DNA from: Abditibacterium sp.
GTDB lineage: Bacteria; Armatimonadota; Abditibacteriia; Abditibacteriales; Abditibacteriaceae
Length of the DNA: 64,000 nucleotides
Direction: 5' to 3'
Assembly (NCBI GenBank): GCA_030448265.1
Contig: JAUJNG010000007.1
Location: 1-64,000, forward strand
Part shown: in pieces, positions 42,080 through 49,503 of the stretch
Layout of the letters: each line of letters starts with the position of its first letter
How positions within the stretch are numbered: position 1 is the first letter of the stretch
Program-made: the position numbers and the translations under genes
Notes under the pieces: model-generated
Seen by the model: only the letters and a program-made list of their open reading frames with translations
Told to the model about the DNA's origin: nothing
Database searches by the model: none

Positions 42080-44971
42080 ATGAGCGCGCTCACTTTCCTA
42101 TTCCCTGTTCGGCCCACGTTCAAGGTAACGATGTTACCACTCTTGACGTGGGCCTGTTTATTGTTATTCTTGCCATTGCCGTTTGAGCTATCGCCACGAA
42201 CGGCACTCGTCGGGTCAAGTGAGGAGGGATTGACCTTCTGGCGTTGGCCGATGGCGTTGCTGGTAGCAGGGGTTGTGGGCTCTTCGGTGTGGAAACGGCG
42301 GGCGTCACTTGATGAGGTGGAGGTGGTGTGGGGAGCCGGAGCGCTGGCACTGCTGGCGGCGTTTGCAACTGTGCGCGACGGAACGCACATGGCGTTCTGG
42401 AGCACTGCTTGGTGGCTGGCATTCTTCGCGGTGTTGAGGCTATCGGCAGACGACCGGCTGTTTTTGATTCAAGTGTGTTTGTGGCTGTTTGGCGCGCAGA
42501 TCGTCGCCACTTTGGGTGCCTATTTCCTTGGCTACTATTCGTTTTTGACGCCGCGCTTTGGCGCGCGGGCGGGCGGTTTGATGAGTAGCCCCAACGAGAT
42601 TTATCCCTGGAGTTTGATCTGGGCCGCGCTGTTCTGGGCGGCGGCGCACCAAGCGCCTTCCCTCGCGGTGCGGCGCTGGCTCTGGGCGGGTGCGGCGGGG
42701 AGCATCGCGGTGCTGCTGCTCACTTTTTCGCGCGCCGGATGGATTGGACTCGCCGCCGTGATGCCGTTTCTGTGGCCGCGTTCTCCAAGCGGCACCAACC
42801 GTTGGGCGCCCTGGGCCATCGCGGGAGTTTTGCTGCTGGGCGCGGCGACGATTCGCACGCGCGGCGAGATTTTGAGCGTCGAAAATGACGGCTCGACGCG
42901 CGGACGCGCCCTGATTTATCAGGCTTCGTGGCAGCTTTTTGGGGAAAAGCCGCTTTTGGGACACGGCGTCGGCCAGATCGCGCGGCGCAACGATCTGGGG
43001 ATTGATTTCGTCGAGCCGAAAAATATTTACGCCCAGTTCGCGCTCGAACATGGCCTGGTCGGGTTGGCACTGTTCGCCGTTTTCGTGGTGGGAGTGCTCC
43101 AACGCGCGCGGCGTCTGATTTCGCTGCCCGACGCTGAGCCAAGCGCGCAGTGGGCAGCGCGCGCTCTGATTTTGGCGCTGCCGGCGCTGCTTGTCGCCGG
43201 ACTATTCGATACGCCCATCTTCGGCCATTTCGAGCGCATCGTGCCCACCATCGCGTTTTTGCTGTTAGCGGGCATTTTGGCGGCTGAATCACCGCTCCTT
43301 CAGGGAGCCGAGGTCGCGCCCAGCCCCTCTGTCCCCGAAACCAAAGGGCAGCACGGCCCGCACCGCGTTGAGACCGCTTTCAACGATCTCGATGCGGCTC
43401 TTCGCAACATCGGCGTCGATTATTTTGTTATCGGCTCGTGCGCGCGACTGGCTTACCTGGAAGAGTTGGGAGCGGTTTCGGACATCGACATTCTGATTTT
43501 TGACGCGAAACAACGGGGCCGCGCTCAGGACACTCTGCGCCTGGTGTCGCAGCGTAGCGGCGTGACGGTGGATGACAGCCTCTCGCGTTTTTTCGAGTTG
43601 CAAAATGGCGCTTATTTTTTGGTTTACGGGCGTCTTCGTGTGCCGGTGGAGGCGCGCATTTTTGAAAAGCGCATTGTGCGCTGGCAAAGTGCCGCTCTGC
43701 CGACTTTTCCGCCGCAAACGCTGCTGCACTTTTTCAATTGTCTGGTTGCCGCGCCATTGCGCCCTAAGGACAAAGCCACTATTTACCAGTTCGCGCGGTT
43801 CGTGCGCTCGCGCCGCGAGTTCGACCACGCGCTCTATCTGCCCTTTCATTTTTTCGTGGGGCGCTGGCGTTATTTCCCGTTGCGCCGTTTGCAGTTGGGG
43901 TGGCGACTCATGCTGAAAAAAGCGTCGCCGAAATTGCGCTTGTGGGTGTTGAAGAGCTACCAAACCGCGCCATCTCGCGCGGTTCGCGCGGTTTTGAATG
44001 CTCTGGTTCCTTTTGTGTTCGTGGGCCTGAAACCGCACGGCGCGGGCCGTTCGCGCTGGGCGCCGAAACGACGAAACGGCGCATTTACTTTGACTGAAAT
44101 CCTGATGGTGCTGGGCATTGTCGCTGTGCTGGCGGCGATGCTGTTTCCCGTTATATCGCAGGCGCGCGAACGCGGGCGCCGTGCGGTCTGCTCGGCGACG
44201 TTAGCCGAATTTGGCCGCGCCTTCCAACTCTACTCGCAGGATTACGACGGACGATTCCCCAACCCTGGCGGGCGCGGCATGCAGGCCAATGGAGCGCTTG
44301 GGGCGGTTGAGGCTGGAGAAAACGGCGCGGCGTGGTATTCGGCGGGTCAGGTCGTCAATGAAGGCATCACGGATCGCGGCGGTCTGATTCTTTACATGGG
44401 GCGCGTCAGCAAAACCGAAAACAACGACTGGAGCTGCCCCAACGCGATGGATGCGGCTTCGCCATCGGGCCTCGCGACGCGCGCCATCGGGCAAAGCTAC
44501 ACCATGAACGATTATTTGCGCGCGGGCCATCCAGGACAGGCCGTTTTGAGCCAGGAAGATGCACCGGCGCGGTTCAATCCGTCTTACCATACCGGAATTT
44601 CGACCTCACAAATTGGAGCGCGCGACGGCCATTCGGCCAGTGACGTAATCCTGCTTTACGAAGCCGTGCAGCGCAACAGTGGCAGCGTCAACCGCAACGG
44701 TTCTCCCTACTGGGGCCGCGATTGGCTCAGTCGCTACGGGATGGATGATTTACCTCAGGGCGCGCCCGAAGAGTATCATCAGGGTCTTTCCAATTTTCTC
44801 TTTTGCGACGGGCACGTCAAAGCCTTGCGTCCGGTCGTGACCTGGACGCCAGCCACGCAACCGCAACTCGTTCGTGTCAACCCCAGCTACGCGACAGCGC
44901 GCGGCGGGCGAAGTGGCGTGGGAACCGTTGACGCCTGGAACCCCCGCCTGGCCGAAGTGCATTATCCGTGA
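42080..44971 (+). CDS. O-antigen ligase-like / nucleotidyltransferase / pseudopilin fusion
   Basis: A single 963-codon frame with three parts. Residues 1-400: polytopic Wzy/WaaL-like domain (LLTFSRAGWIGLAAVMPFLW; PLLGHGVGQIARRNDLG; NIYAQFALEHGLVGLALF). About 425-620: nucleotidyltransferase-fold domain (YFVIGSCARLAYLEELG then AVSDIDILIFDAK, the G-S and D-x-D pattern). About 660-963: type IV pseudopilin-like, with prepilin motif RRNGAFTLTEILMVLGIVAV and the C-terminal FLFCDGHVKALRP of H-X9-DG proteins. An internal ATG at 43910 could start the pilin separately. No frameshift or stop separates the parts. Confidence 0.85.
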   Translation: MSALTFLFPVRPTFKVTMLPLLTWACLLLFLPLPFELSPRTALVGSSEEGLTFWRWPMALLVAGVVGSSVWKRRASLDEVEVVWGAGALALLAAFATVRDGTHMAFWSTAWWLAFFAVLRLSADDRLFLIQVCLWLFGAQIVATLGAYFLGYYSFLTPRFGARAGGLMSSPNEIYPWSLIWAALFWAAAHQAPSLAVRRWLWAGAAGSIAVLLLTFSRAGWIGLAAVMPFLWPRSPSGTNRWAPWAIAGVLLLGAATIRTRGEILSVENDGSTRGRALIYQASWQLFGEKPLLGHGVGQIARRNDLGIDFVEPKNIYAQFALEHGLVGLALFAVFVVGVLQRARRLISLPDAEPSAQWAARALILALPALLVAGLFDTPIFGHFERIVPTIAFLLLAGILAAESPLLQGAEVAPSPSVPETKGQHGPHRVETAFNDLDAALRNIGVDYFVIGSCARLAYLEELGAVSDIDILIFDAKQRGRAQDTLRLVSQRSGVTVDDSLSRFFELQNGAYFLVYGRLRVPVEARIFEKRIVRWQSAALPTFPPQTLLHFFNCLVAAPLRPKDKATIYQFARFVRSRREFDHALYLPFHFFVGRWRYFPLRRLQLGWRLMLKKASPKLRLWVLKSYQTAPSRAVRAVLNALVPFVFVGLKPHGAGRSRWAPKRRNGAFTLTEILMVLGIVAVLAAMLFPVISQARERGRRAVCSATLAEFGRAFQLYSQDYDGRFPNPGGRGMQANGALGAVEAGENGAAWYSAGQVVNEGITDRGGLILYMGRVSKTENNDWSCPNAMDAASPSGLATRAIGQSYTMNDYLRAGHPGQAVLSQEDAPARFNPSYHTGISTSQIGARDGHSASDVILLYEAVQRNSGSVNRNGSPYWGRDWLSRYGMDDLPQGAPEEYHQGLSNFLFCDGHVKALRPVVTWTPATQPQLVRVNPSYATARGGRSGVGTVDAWNPRLAEVHYP

Positions 44972-45072
44972 GGACTTCTTCAAGAAGCGACTTTCTATTG
45001 GAAGACAAATTTTGACACTACTTCACAGAGATGGGGCGGCGCCGAGCATCTATATCGGAGATAATTGAACGC

Positions 45073-45190
45073 AAGAAGGGGAGTAGCTCCGCCGAGAGAC
45101 AACGGCGGTGCGCGTTTCGTCAAGACGTGATTCAAAATCACCGGAACGCGCAGCAAAGCGAGACCTTCACTGCATTGGCGGTGAAGGCGT
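45073..45190 (+). promoter_or_regulatory. yybP-ykoY (Mn2+) riboswitch aptamer
   Basis: Shows the conserved parts in order: AAGGGGAGTAGC, then TTTCGTCAAGACG, CACCGGAACGCG, CAAAGCGAGACCTTCACTG and GGTGAAGG closing the last helix. These are the hallmark segments of the manganese-sensing yybP-ykoY class. A terminator hairpin follows at 45206, so control is probably by antitermination. Downstream genes are htpX, a zinc-finger gene and a TerC/Alx gene; TerC/Alx proteins are known targets of this riboswitch. Confidence 0.88.
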
Positions 45191-45205
45191 CCCTGGAGAA
45201 ATTCA

Positions 45206-45236
45206 AAGGCCCGCACCGTTTGGTGCGGGCCTTTTT
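45206..45236 (+). terminator. Expression-platform terminator of the Mn2+ riboswitch
   Basis: AAAGGCCCGCACC, loop GTTT, GGTGCGGGCCTTTTT: 13 bp stem and T-run, 15 bases after the aptamer and before htpX. Confidence 0.9.
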
Positions 45237-45257
45237 GCGTTTCAGCGAGGTATCTAA

Positions 45258-45363
45258 AACCATGCTTAACACACTCAAAGTCGGCTTGATGCTGACCCTT
45301 CTCACCGCAGAACCATGCTTAACACACTCAAAGTCGGCTTGATGCTGACCCTTCTCACCGCAG
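45258..45363 (+). repeat. 53-bp tandem duplication across the htpX start
   Basis: AACCATGCTTAACACACTCA through CTCACCGCAG occurs at 45258-45310 and again, identically, at 45311-45363. The first copy retains the ribosome site (GCGAGG) but its ATG reads 26 codons and stops at 45342, because 53 is not a multiple of three. The second copy ATG is in frame with htpX but lacks its own ribosome site. Confidence 0.95.
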
Positions 45364-46196
45364 GATTCCTGTTTCTGGGCCGCGCCATTGGTGGCCCGTC
45401 GGGCATGATGATCGCCTTTGGCCTGGCCGTCGTGATGAACGTCGGCAGCTACTGGTTTTCCGACAAAATCGTGCTCAAAATGACCGGCGCGCAGCCGGTT
45501 GACCAGCACTCTGCGCCCGAACTTTACCGCATGACGGAGGCTCTGGTGCAGCGCGCCAATCTGCCGATGCCGCGTCTCTACATCATCGACGACCCGCAGC
45601 CCAACGCTTTCGCGACGGGCCGCAACCCGCAAAACGCCGCCGTCGCGGTCAATTCGGGCCTGCTCAATTTGCTGTCGCGCGAGGAAGTCGAAGGCGTTGT
45701 GGCGCACGAACTGGCGCACGTCAAGCACCGTGATACTCTCACCATGACGATTGTTGCAACCCTGGCGGGCGCGATTATGATGATGGCCGACTTCGCGCGC
45801 ATCGCGGCAATCTTCGGCGGCGGAAGCAACGACGACGAGGAAGGCGGCACCAATCCCATCGTCTTTTTCGCCCTGATGATTTTCGCGCCTCTCGCCGCCA
45901 TGTTGGTGCAAATGGCGGTCTCCAGAGCGCGGGAATACGAGGCCGACGCCACCGCCGCGCGCCTCACCGGTTCGCCTCAGGGCCTAATGAACGCTCTGGC
46001 GAAGTTGGAACAGGGCGCGGCGCAGATTCCGACGCATTCGATGTCGCCCCAGACCGCGCATCTGTGCATCGTCAACCCAATGGGCGTGCTGGGCTTCATC
46101 GGCAAACTGTTCTCGACGCATCCGCCGATGGACAAGCGCATCGCGGCGCTGGCCAAAATCAGCCCGCAGCCAGTGAGTTCAAACCCCTGGAGCTAA
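45315..46196 (+). CDS. htpX: M48 family zinc metallopeptidase HtpX
   Basis: Inner-membrane protease that degrades misfolded membrane proteins. 293 residues with two N-terminal helices and two more near residues 145-200. The zinc site is GVVAHELAHVKHRDTL (HEXXH) with REYEADATAARLTG giving the third ligand Glu. The start is the second copy of the 53-bp duplication; the first ATG at 45262 is out of frame. It follows an Mn2+ riboswitch, so envelope quality control may be tied to manganese here. Confidence 0.93.
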   Translation: MLNTLKVGLMLTLLTAGFLFLGRAIGGPSGMMIAFGLAVVMNVGSYWFSDKIVLKMTGAQPVDQHSAPELYRMTEALVQRANLPMPRLYIIDDPQPNAFATGRNPQNAAVAVNSGLLNLLSREEVEGVVAHELAHVKHRDTLTMTIVATLAGAIMMMADFARIAAIFGGGSNDDEEGGTNPIVFFALMIFAPLAAMLVQMAVSRAREYEADATAARLTGSPQGLMNALAKLEQGAAQIPTHSMSPQTAHLCIVNPMGVLGFIGKLFSTHPPMDKRIAALAKISPQPVSSNPWS

Positions 46197-46221
46197 GGAG
46201 CTTCAAAACACGGAGAAACCT

Positions 46222-46593
46222 ATGAAATGTCCTCTTGACGGAGCCGAGCTGCTCATCACCGAACGCCAGGGCGTGGAAATCGACTACTGCCCGACCTGTC
46301 GCGGCGTGTGGCTGGATCGAGGCGAACTCGACAAATTGGTCGAGCGCGCCGAATCCTACGACAAACGCGACCGCTCGCGCGATGACGACGATGATTACGA
46401 TTATCGCCGCGACACGCACGGGCGCGACCCCTATCCGCAGCGCCCTGCGGGCGGCGATTTAGCCGGAATGGTCGGCGAAGTGCTCAAAAACAAAATGGGC
46501 GACCGCGACCGCCACCGAGGCGATTATCGCGGCGACCATTACGGGCGCAAAAAGAAAAAAGGCGGCCTGCTCGGCGACCTGTTCGATTTTTAA
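46222..46593 (+). CDS. TFIIB-type zinc-finger protein
   Basis: 123 residues. N-terminal zf-TFIIB motif: MKCPLDGAELLITERQGVEI then DYCPTCRGVWLDRGELDKL. The Cys-X2-D...C-X2-C layout is the standard PF13453-like form. The C-terminal half is Asp/Arg/Lys-rich and disordered, ending KKKKGGLLGDLFDF. Function unknown. 25 bases after htpX and probably co-transcribed. Confidence 0.85.
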   Translation: MKCPLDGAELLITERQGVEIDYCPTCRGVWLDRGELDKLVERAESYDKRDRSRDDDDDYDYRRDTHGRDPYPQRPAGGDLAGMVGEVLKNKMGDRDRHRGDYRGDHYGRKKKKGGLLGDLFDF

Positions 46594-46628
46594 GGCATCG
46601 AGCCGCTCAAACCTCACTCACTATAATC

Positions 46629-46667
46629 AGGGCGCGAAGAAACGGAATTTTCTCCGCGCCCTTTTTC
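46629..46667 (+). terminator. Intrinsic terminator before terC
   Basis: AGGGCGCG ... CGCGCCCTTTTT with an inner GAAA/TTTT extension. TATAAT lies just upstream at 46622, so terC may also have its own promoter, but I see no good -35. Confidence 0.75.
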
Positions 46668-46709
46668 ACAGCTAAAACCCGCCGTTTTCGGCCCAAGGAA
46701 CCCTAAAAA

Positions 46710-47750
46710 ATGCAAGAATACTGGCCCTGGATAGCCTTTACTGTTTTCGTCCTGGCGATGCTCGCCCTCGACCTGGGCGTTTTTCATCGCAGCGCGCACG
46801 AAGTCAAAACCAAAGAAGCTCTCACCTGGAGCGCGGTCTGGATTGGTCTGGCGTTCGCGTTTTGCGTCATTCTCTATGGCTTCTGGGACAAAATTCCCCA
46901 CGAATCAACCGAATACACCAACTCGCAGGCGGCGCTGGCGTTTTTGACCGGTTATATCGTCGAAAAAGCGCTCAGCATCGACAACGTGTTTGTGATTTTG
47001 ATGCTGTTCACCTACTTTTCGATTCCGGCGAAATACCAGCATCGTGTGCTGTTCTGGGGCATCATCGGCGTGCTGGTGATGCGCGCGGGGATGATCTTCG
47101 CGGGCGTGGCGCTCATCAAAAACTTCGACTGGATGGTCTATTTCTTCGGCCTGATTCTCATCGCCGCCGCGATCAAAATGATCGTGATGAAAGATAAAGA
47201 AGTCGATCCCGAAAAAAATCCCGTCCTCAAACTGTTCCGGCGCCTGATGCCCGTCACCAAAGAATTGCACGGCCAGCAGTTTTTCACTCGCGTGGACGGA
47301 AAGATATGGGCGACTCCACTTTTCGTGGTGCTTTTACTGGTGGAAGTCACCGATTTGATGTTCGCCATCGACTCGGTTCCGGCCATCATCGCCATCACGC
47401 GCGATCCGTTTCTGGTCTTCACCTCGAACATTTTCGCGATTCTGGGACTTCGCAGCCTCTATTTCGCCATCGCGGGATTGATGGGAATGTTCGCCTATCT
47501 CGCCTACGGTTTGAGCGCGATTCTGGCGTTCGTCGGCGTGAAAATGCTGCTGCAAGGCCCGATTCTCGACTACAAAATGCCGGTGGAGTGGTCGCTGGGC
47601 ATCATCCTGGGTATTCTGGCGGTTTCGGTTGGTGCTTCTTATCTGTTTCCGTCCAAGGGCAGGCATGGGCAAGGCGAGGCACTGCCACAGGCGGAATTGG
47701 AAGATGTGGGCGAAGATAAACACCGCGCGGTTTCGCAGACGGCGGTCTGA
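46710..47750 (+). CDS. TerC/Alx family integral membrane protein
   Basis: 346 residues with about nine helices. Family signatures: ALSIDNVFVILMLFTYF (the Asp-Asn pair), VLFWGIIGVLVMRAGMIF, VEVTDLMFAIDSVPAI (second acidic pair), FTSNIFAILGLRSLYFA. E. coli Alx and relatives export Mn2+ and are under yybP-ykoY riboswitches; one lies upstream at 45073, though a terminator intervenes. The length and C-terminal extension fit Alx rather than short TerC. Confidence 0.93.
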   Translation: MQEYWPWIAFTVFVLAMLALDLGVFHRSAHEVKTKEALTWSAVWIGLAFAFCVILYGFWDKIPHESTEYTNSQAALAFLTGYIVEKALSIDNVFVILMLFTYFSIPAKYQHRVLFWGIIGVLVMRAGMIFAGVALIKNFDWMVYFFGLILIAAAIKMIVMKDKEVDPEKNPVLKLFRRLMPVTKELHGQQFFTRVDGKIWATPLFVVLLLVEVTDLMFAIDSVPAIIAITRDPFLVFTSNIFAILGLRSLYFAIAGLMGMFAYLAYGLSAILAFVGVKMLLQGPILDYKMPVEWSLGIILGILAVSVGASYLFPSKGRHGQGEALPQAELEDVGEDKHRAVSQTAV

Positions 47751-47800
47751 AACTCCAACGGAGCGTGAAATTGGAATTTCTCGCTCAGTTTGCGGAGTGC

Positions 47801-47935
47801 GCGAATGAATTCGCAGCCAGAAAGGCGTCGGCCTGCGCCGACGAACCGCGCGTTGGCTCGGTTGCTCGGCTGCGCCCTTGACAAGTGCATCCGTCGGCGC
47901 AGGCCGACGCTTTTTCTGGCTGCGAATTCATTCGC
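47801..47935. repeat. Inverted repeat of GAATGAATTCGCAGCCAGAA type
   Basis: GCGAATGAATTCGCAGCCAG, GTCGGCCTGCGCCGAC on the left; GTCGGCGCAGGCCGAC, CTGGCTGCGAATTCATTCGC on the right. Between the convergent terC and sortase genes. Confidence 0.9.
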
Positions 47936-47970
47936 CCTCACTCCATAAGTCACACATTAAGTGTTTCAAC

Positions 47971-48708
47971 CTATCCAGCGGAAGTCGGCATCACGACTTT
48001 GGCGCCGACAGCGCTATTTTTTACCGATGGAGAACGTTTTTGGATGGCTTTCAAGCGCGCCTGGGCGCGGGCGCGCAAAACGGGGTCTTTGATGAGGAAA
48101 AGCGGGCCGGAGACGATTTCGGGCACAACGGTAGGGCGCTGCATTTCCGGCGGCGACGCGGGGCGGCGCGCCAGCAACTTCGCGGTCACGACAAAGCGAT
48201 TTGTGGAGACGGGCAGGGTGCAGGTGTAAAGCGTCAGCCGCGACGTGGCGTCTTTTTGCGGCGGGTTTTCGAGCAGATCAATGCGCGTTTCGGGCACCAG
48301 CCCGACGAAATCGACTTTGTAATCCAAATACTCGTGCGGTGTCTGCAAAGTCACCAGCGAACCTGGAATCATTTTGGGCAAATACCAAAAATGGGCGCCA
48401 TGAATGTTGCGATGCGAAGCGATGACACAGTTGCCCGCCTGTCCAGGCCGCGCCGACATCGGGTCGTAGCCTGGCCCGCGCCGCAACGAGGCGTCGGTGT
48501 GGTCGGGCATCACTGGAACGTCGAGGCCGATTGCAGGCACGATAAGACGAAATTTTTCCGTCGTCATCGCGGCTTTCGGCGCGGGTTTCGGGGTGTCAGG
48601 GACAAGGCGCGGAGCGGACGCGAGCGAAGTTTGAGCCAAGGTGGAGGCTCCCGCGACGCTGCTGGCCAGCACGGAAAAAAGCAGAACTTGAGAGGATAAA
48701 CGGGGCAT
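47971..48708 (-). CDS. Sortase-family transpeptidase
   Basis: 245 residues with an N-terminal signal or anchor (SSQVLLFSVLASSVAGAST). Catalytic residues fit GNCVIASHRNIHG (His), RLTLYTCTLP (Cys in TLXTC) and STNRFVVTAK (Arg). The fold elements LIVPAIGLDVPVMP and DFVGLVPETRIDLL are typical of class D/E-like sortases. An Arg/Lys-rich C-terminal extension of about 60 residues is unusual. No LPXTG-type substrate is visible nearby. Start taken at MPRLSS; the longer frame would run into a terminator. Confidence 0.85.
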   Translation of the reverse strand: MPRLSSQVLLFSVLASSVAGASTLAQTSLASAPRLVPDTPKPAPKAAMTTEKFRLIVPAIGLDVPVMPDHTDASLRRGPGYDPMSARPGQAGNCVIASHRNIHGAHFWYLPKMIPGSLVTLQTPHEYLDYKVDFVGLVPETRIDLLENPPQKDATSRLTLYTCTLPVSTNRFVVTAKLLARRPASPPEMQRPTVVPEIVSGPLFLIKDPVLRARAQARLKAIQKRSPSVKNSAVGAKVVMPTSAG

Positions 48709-48727
48709 AGCGGGAGTCAAATTCGAC

Positions 48728-48770
48728 AAAAAACCGGACATTTTCTTTTCGACAAAGAAAACGTCCGGCT
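48728..48770 (-). terminator. Intrinsic terminator after the Thr-rich secreted protein
   Basis: On the minus strand CCGGACGTTTTCTTT pairs with AAAGAAAATGTCCGG and is followed by TTTTTT. It separates the 48822 gene from the sortase. Confidence 0.85.
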
Positions 48771-48821
48771 GATGCGGATCCCCTCATCCAGGCTGGAGAC
48801 GAAATCCTCAGGGGTGCGTTG

Positions 48822-49391
48822 TCAGGCGCCGGTTTTGGCGTAGGAGCGGCGGGCGCGGGTGTTCTTCATCGTGGAGCGAACCGGCACGGTGCGATACATA
48901 CGGCGCGTGGTGTAGACACGACGCGAGGACACTCTGCGGCCCGCGCGATACACCGGCACGAGCCGGTAGACGCGAACCGTGCGGTAAACGCGGCGCGTTT
49001 CCATCGTCGAACCGGACTGGGACATGCTGTTATCCATCATTCCCATCGATCCGGAGCGAGTCGCCTGCGATTCGACGATAGTGGTCGATCTACGGGTCGA
49101 ATTGGGAAGAGGAGCTACCGAACCTACGCCCACCAGAGATTCCGAGGTCTGGCCATTGACCGTTGTCGTGGTGCGACGCCGGACAACGGCGCCTTGAGTC
49201 GTGGTGCCCTGAGTCGTGGTCGTGCTTTGCGTCGTGGTGGAATCTGCGGTGCCCTGGGTGGCGGGATTCGACTGGGACTGGTTAGGCTGAGGCTGGGTCG
49301 TGGTGGTTTGTGCCATGACCGAGTGGCTGGTCAGCAAAAGGGCGCTCAGGCCCAGAGTGCCGTTCATTTTTCGTTTGAATGAAAGTGTCAT
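48822..49391 (-). CDS. Secreted Thr/Gln-rich and Arg/Tyr-rich low-complexity protein
   Basis: 189 residues; signal peptide LGLSALLLTSHSVMAQ. The mature N-half is Thr/Gln/Ser repeats (TTTTQPQPNQSQSN). The C-half is Arg/Tyr/Val-rich with repeats of RRVYRTVRVYR and RRVYTTRRMYRTVP. Strong basic charge suggests binding to anionic polysaccharide or DNA outside the cell. No family recogn­ised. Antisense frames here are shadows. Confidence 0.65.
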   Translation of the reverse strand: MTLSFKRKMNGTLGLSALLLTSHSVMAQTTTTQPQPNQSQSNPATQGTADSTTTQSTTTTQGTTTQGAVVRRRTTTTVNGQTSESLVGVGSVAPLPNSTRRSTTIVESQATRSGSMGMMDNSMSQSGSTMETRRVYRTVRVYRLVPVYRAGRRVSSRRVYTTRRMYRTVPVRSTMKNTRARRSYAKTGA

Positions 49392-49503
49392 AATTTTTCT
49401 CCTGACGTTTGGCTGCGTTTATTGTGCGCCGCCCGCCTACGGCAAATTAGTGGCCAAAACCAGAGATCGCGCGCCGCACTTTCAGACTGTTTTCGCGGCA
49501 AAT

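Noticed and set aside
45031..45342. 103-codon ORF across the riboswitch
   Set aside because: It spans the aptamer and terminator and ends in the duplicated htpX start; coding is unlikely.
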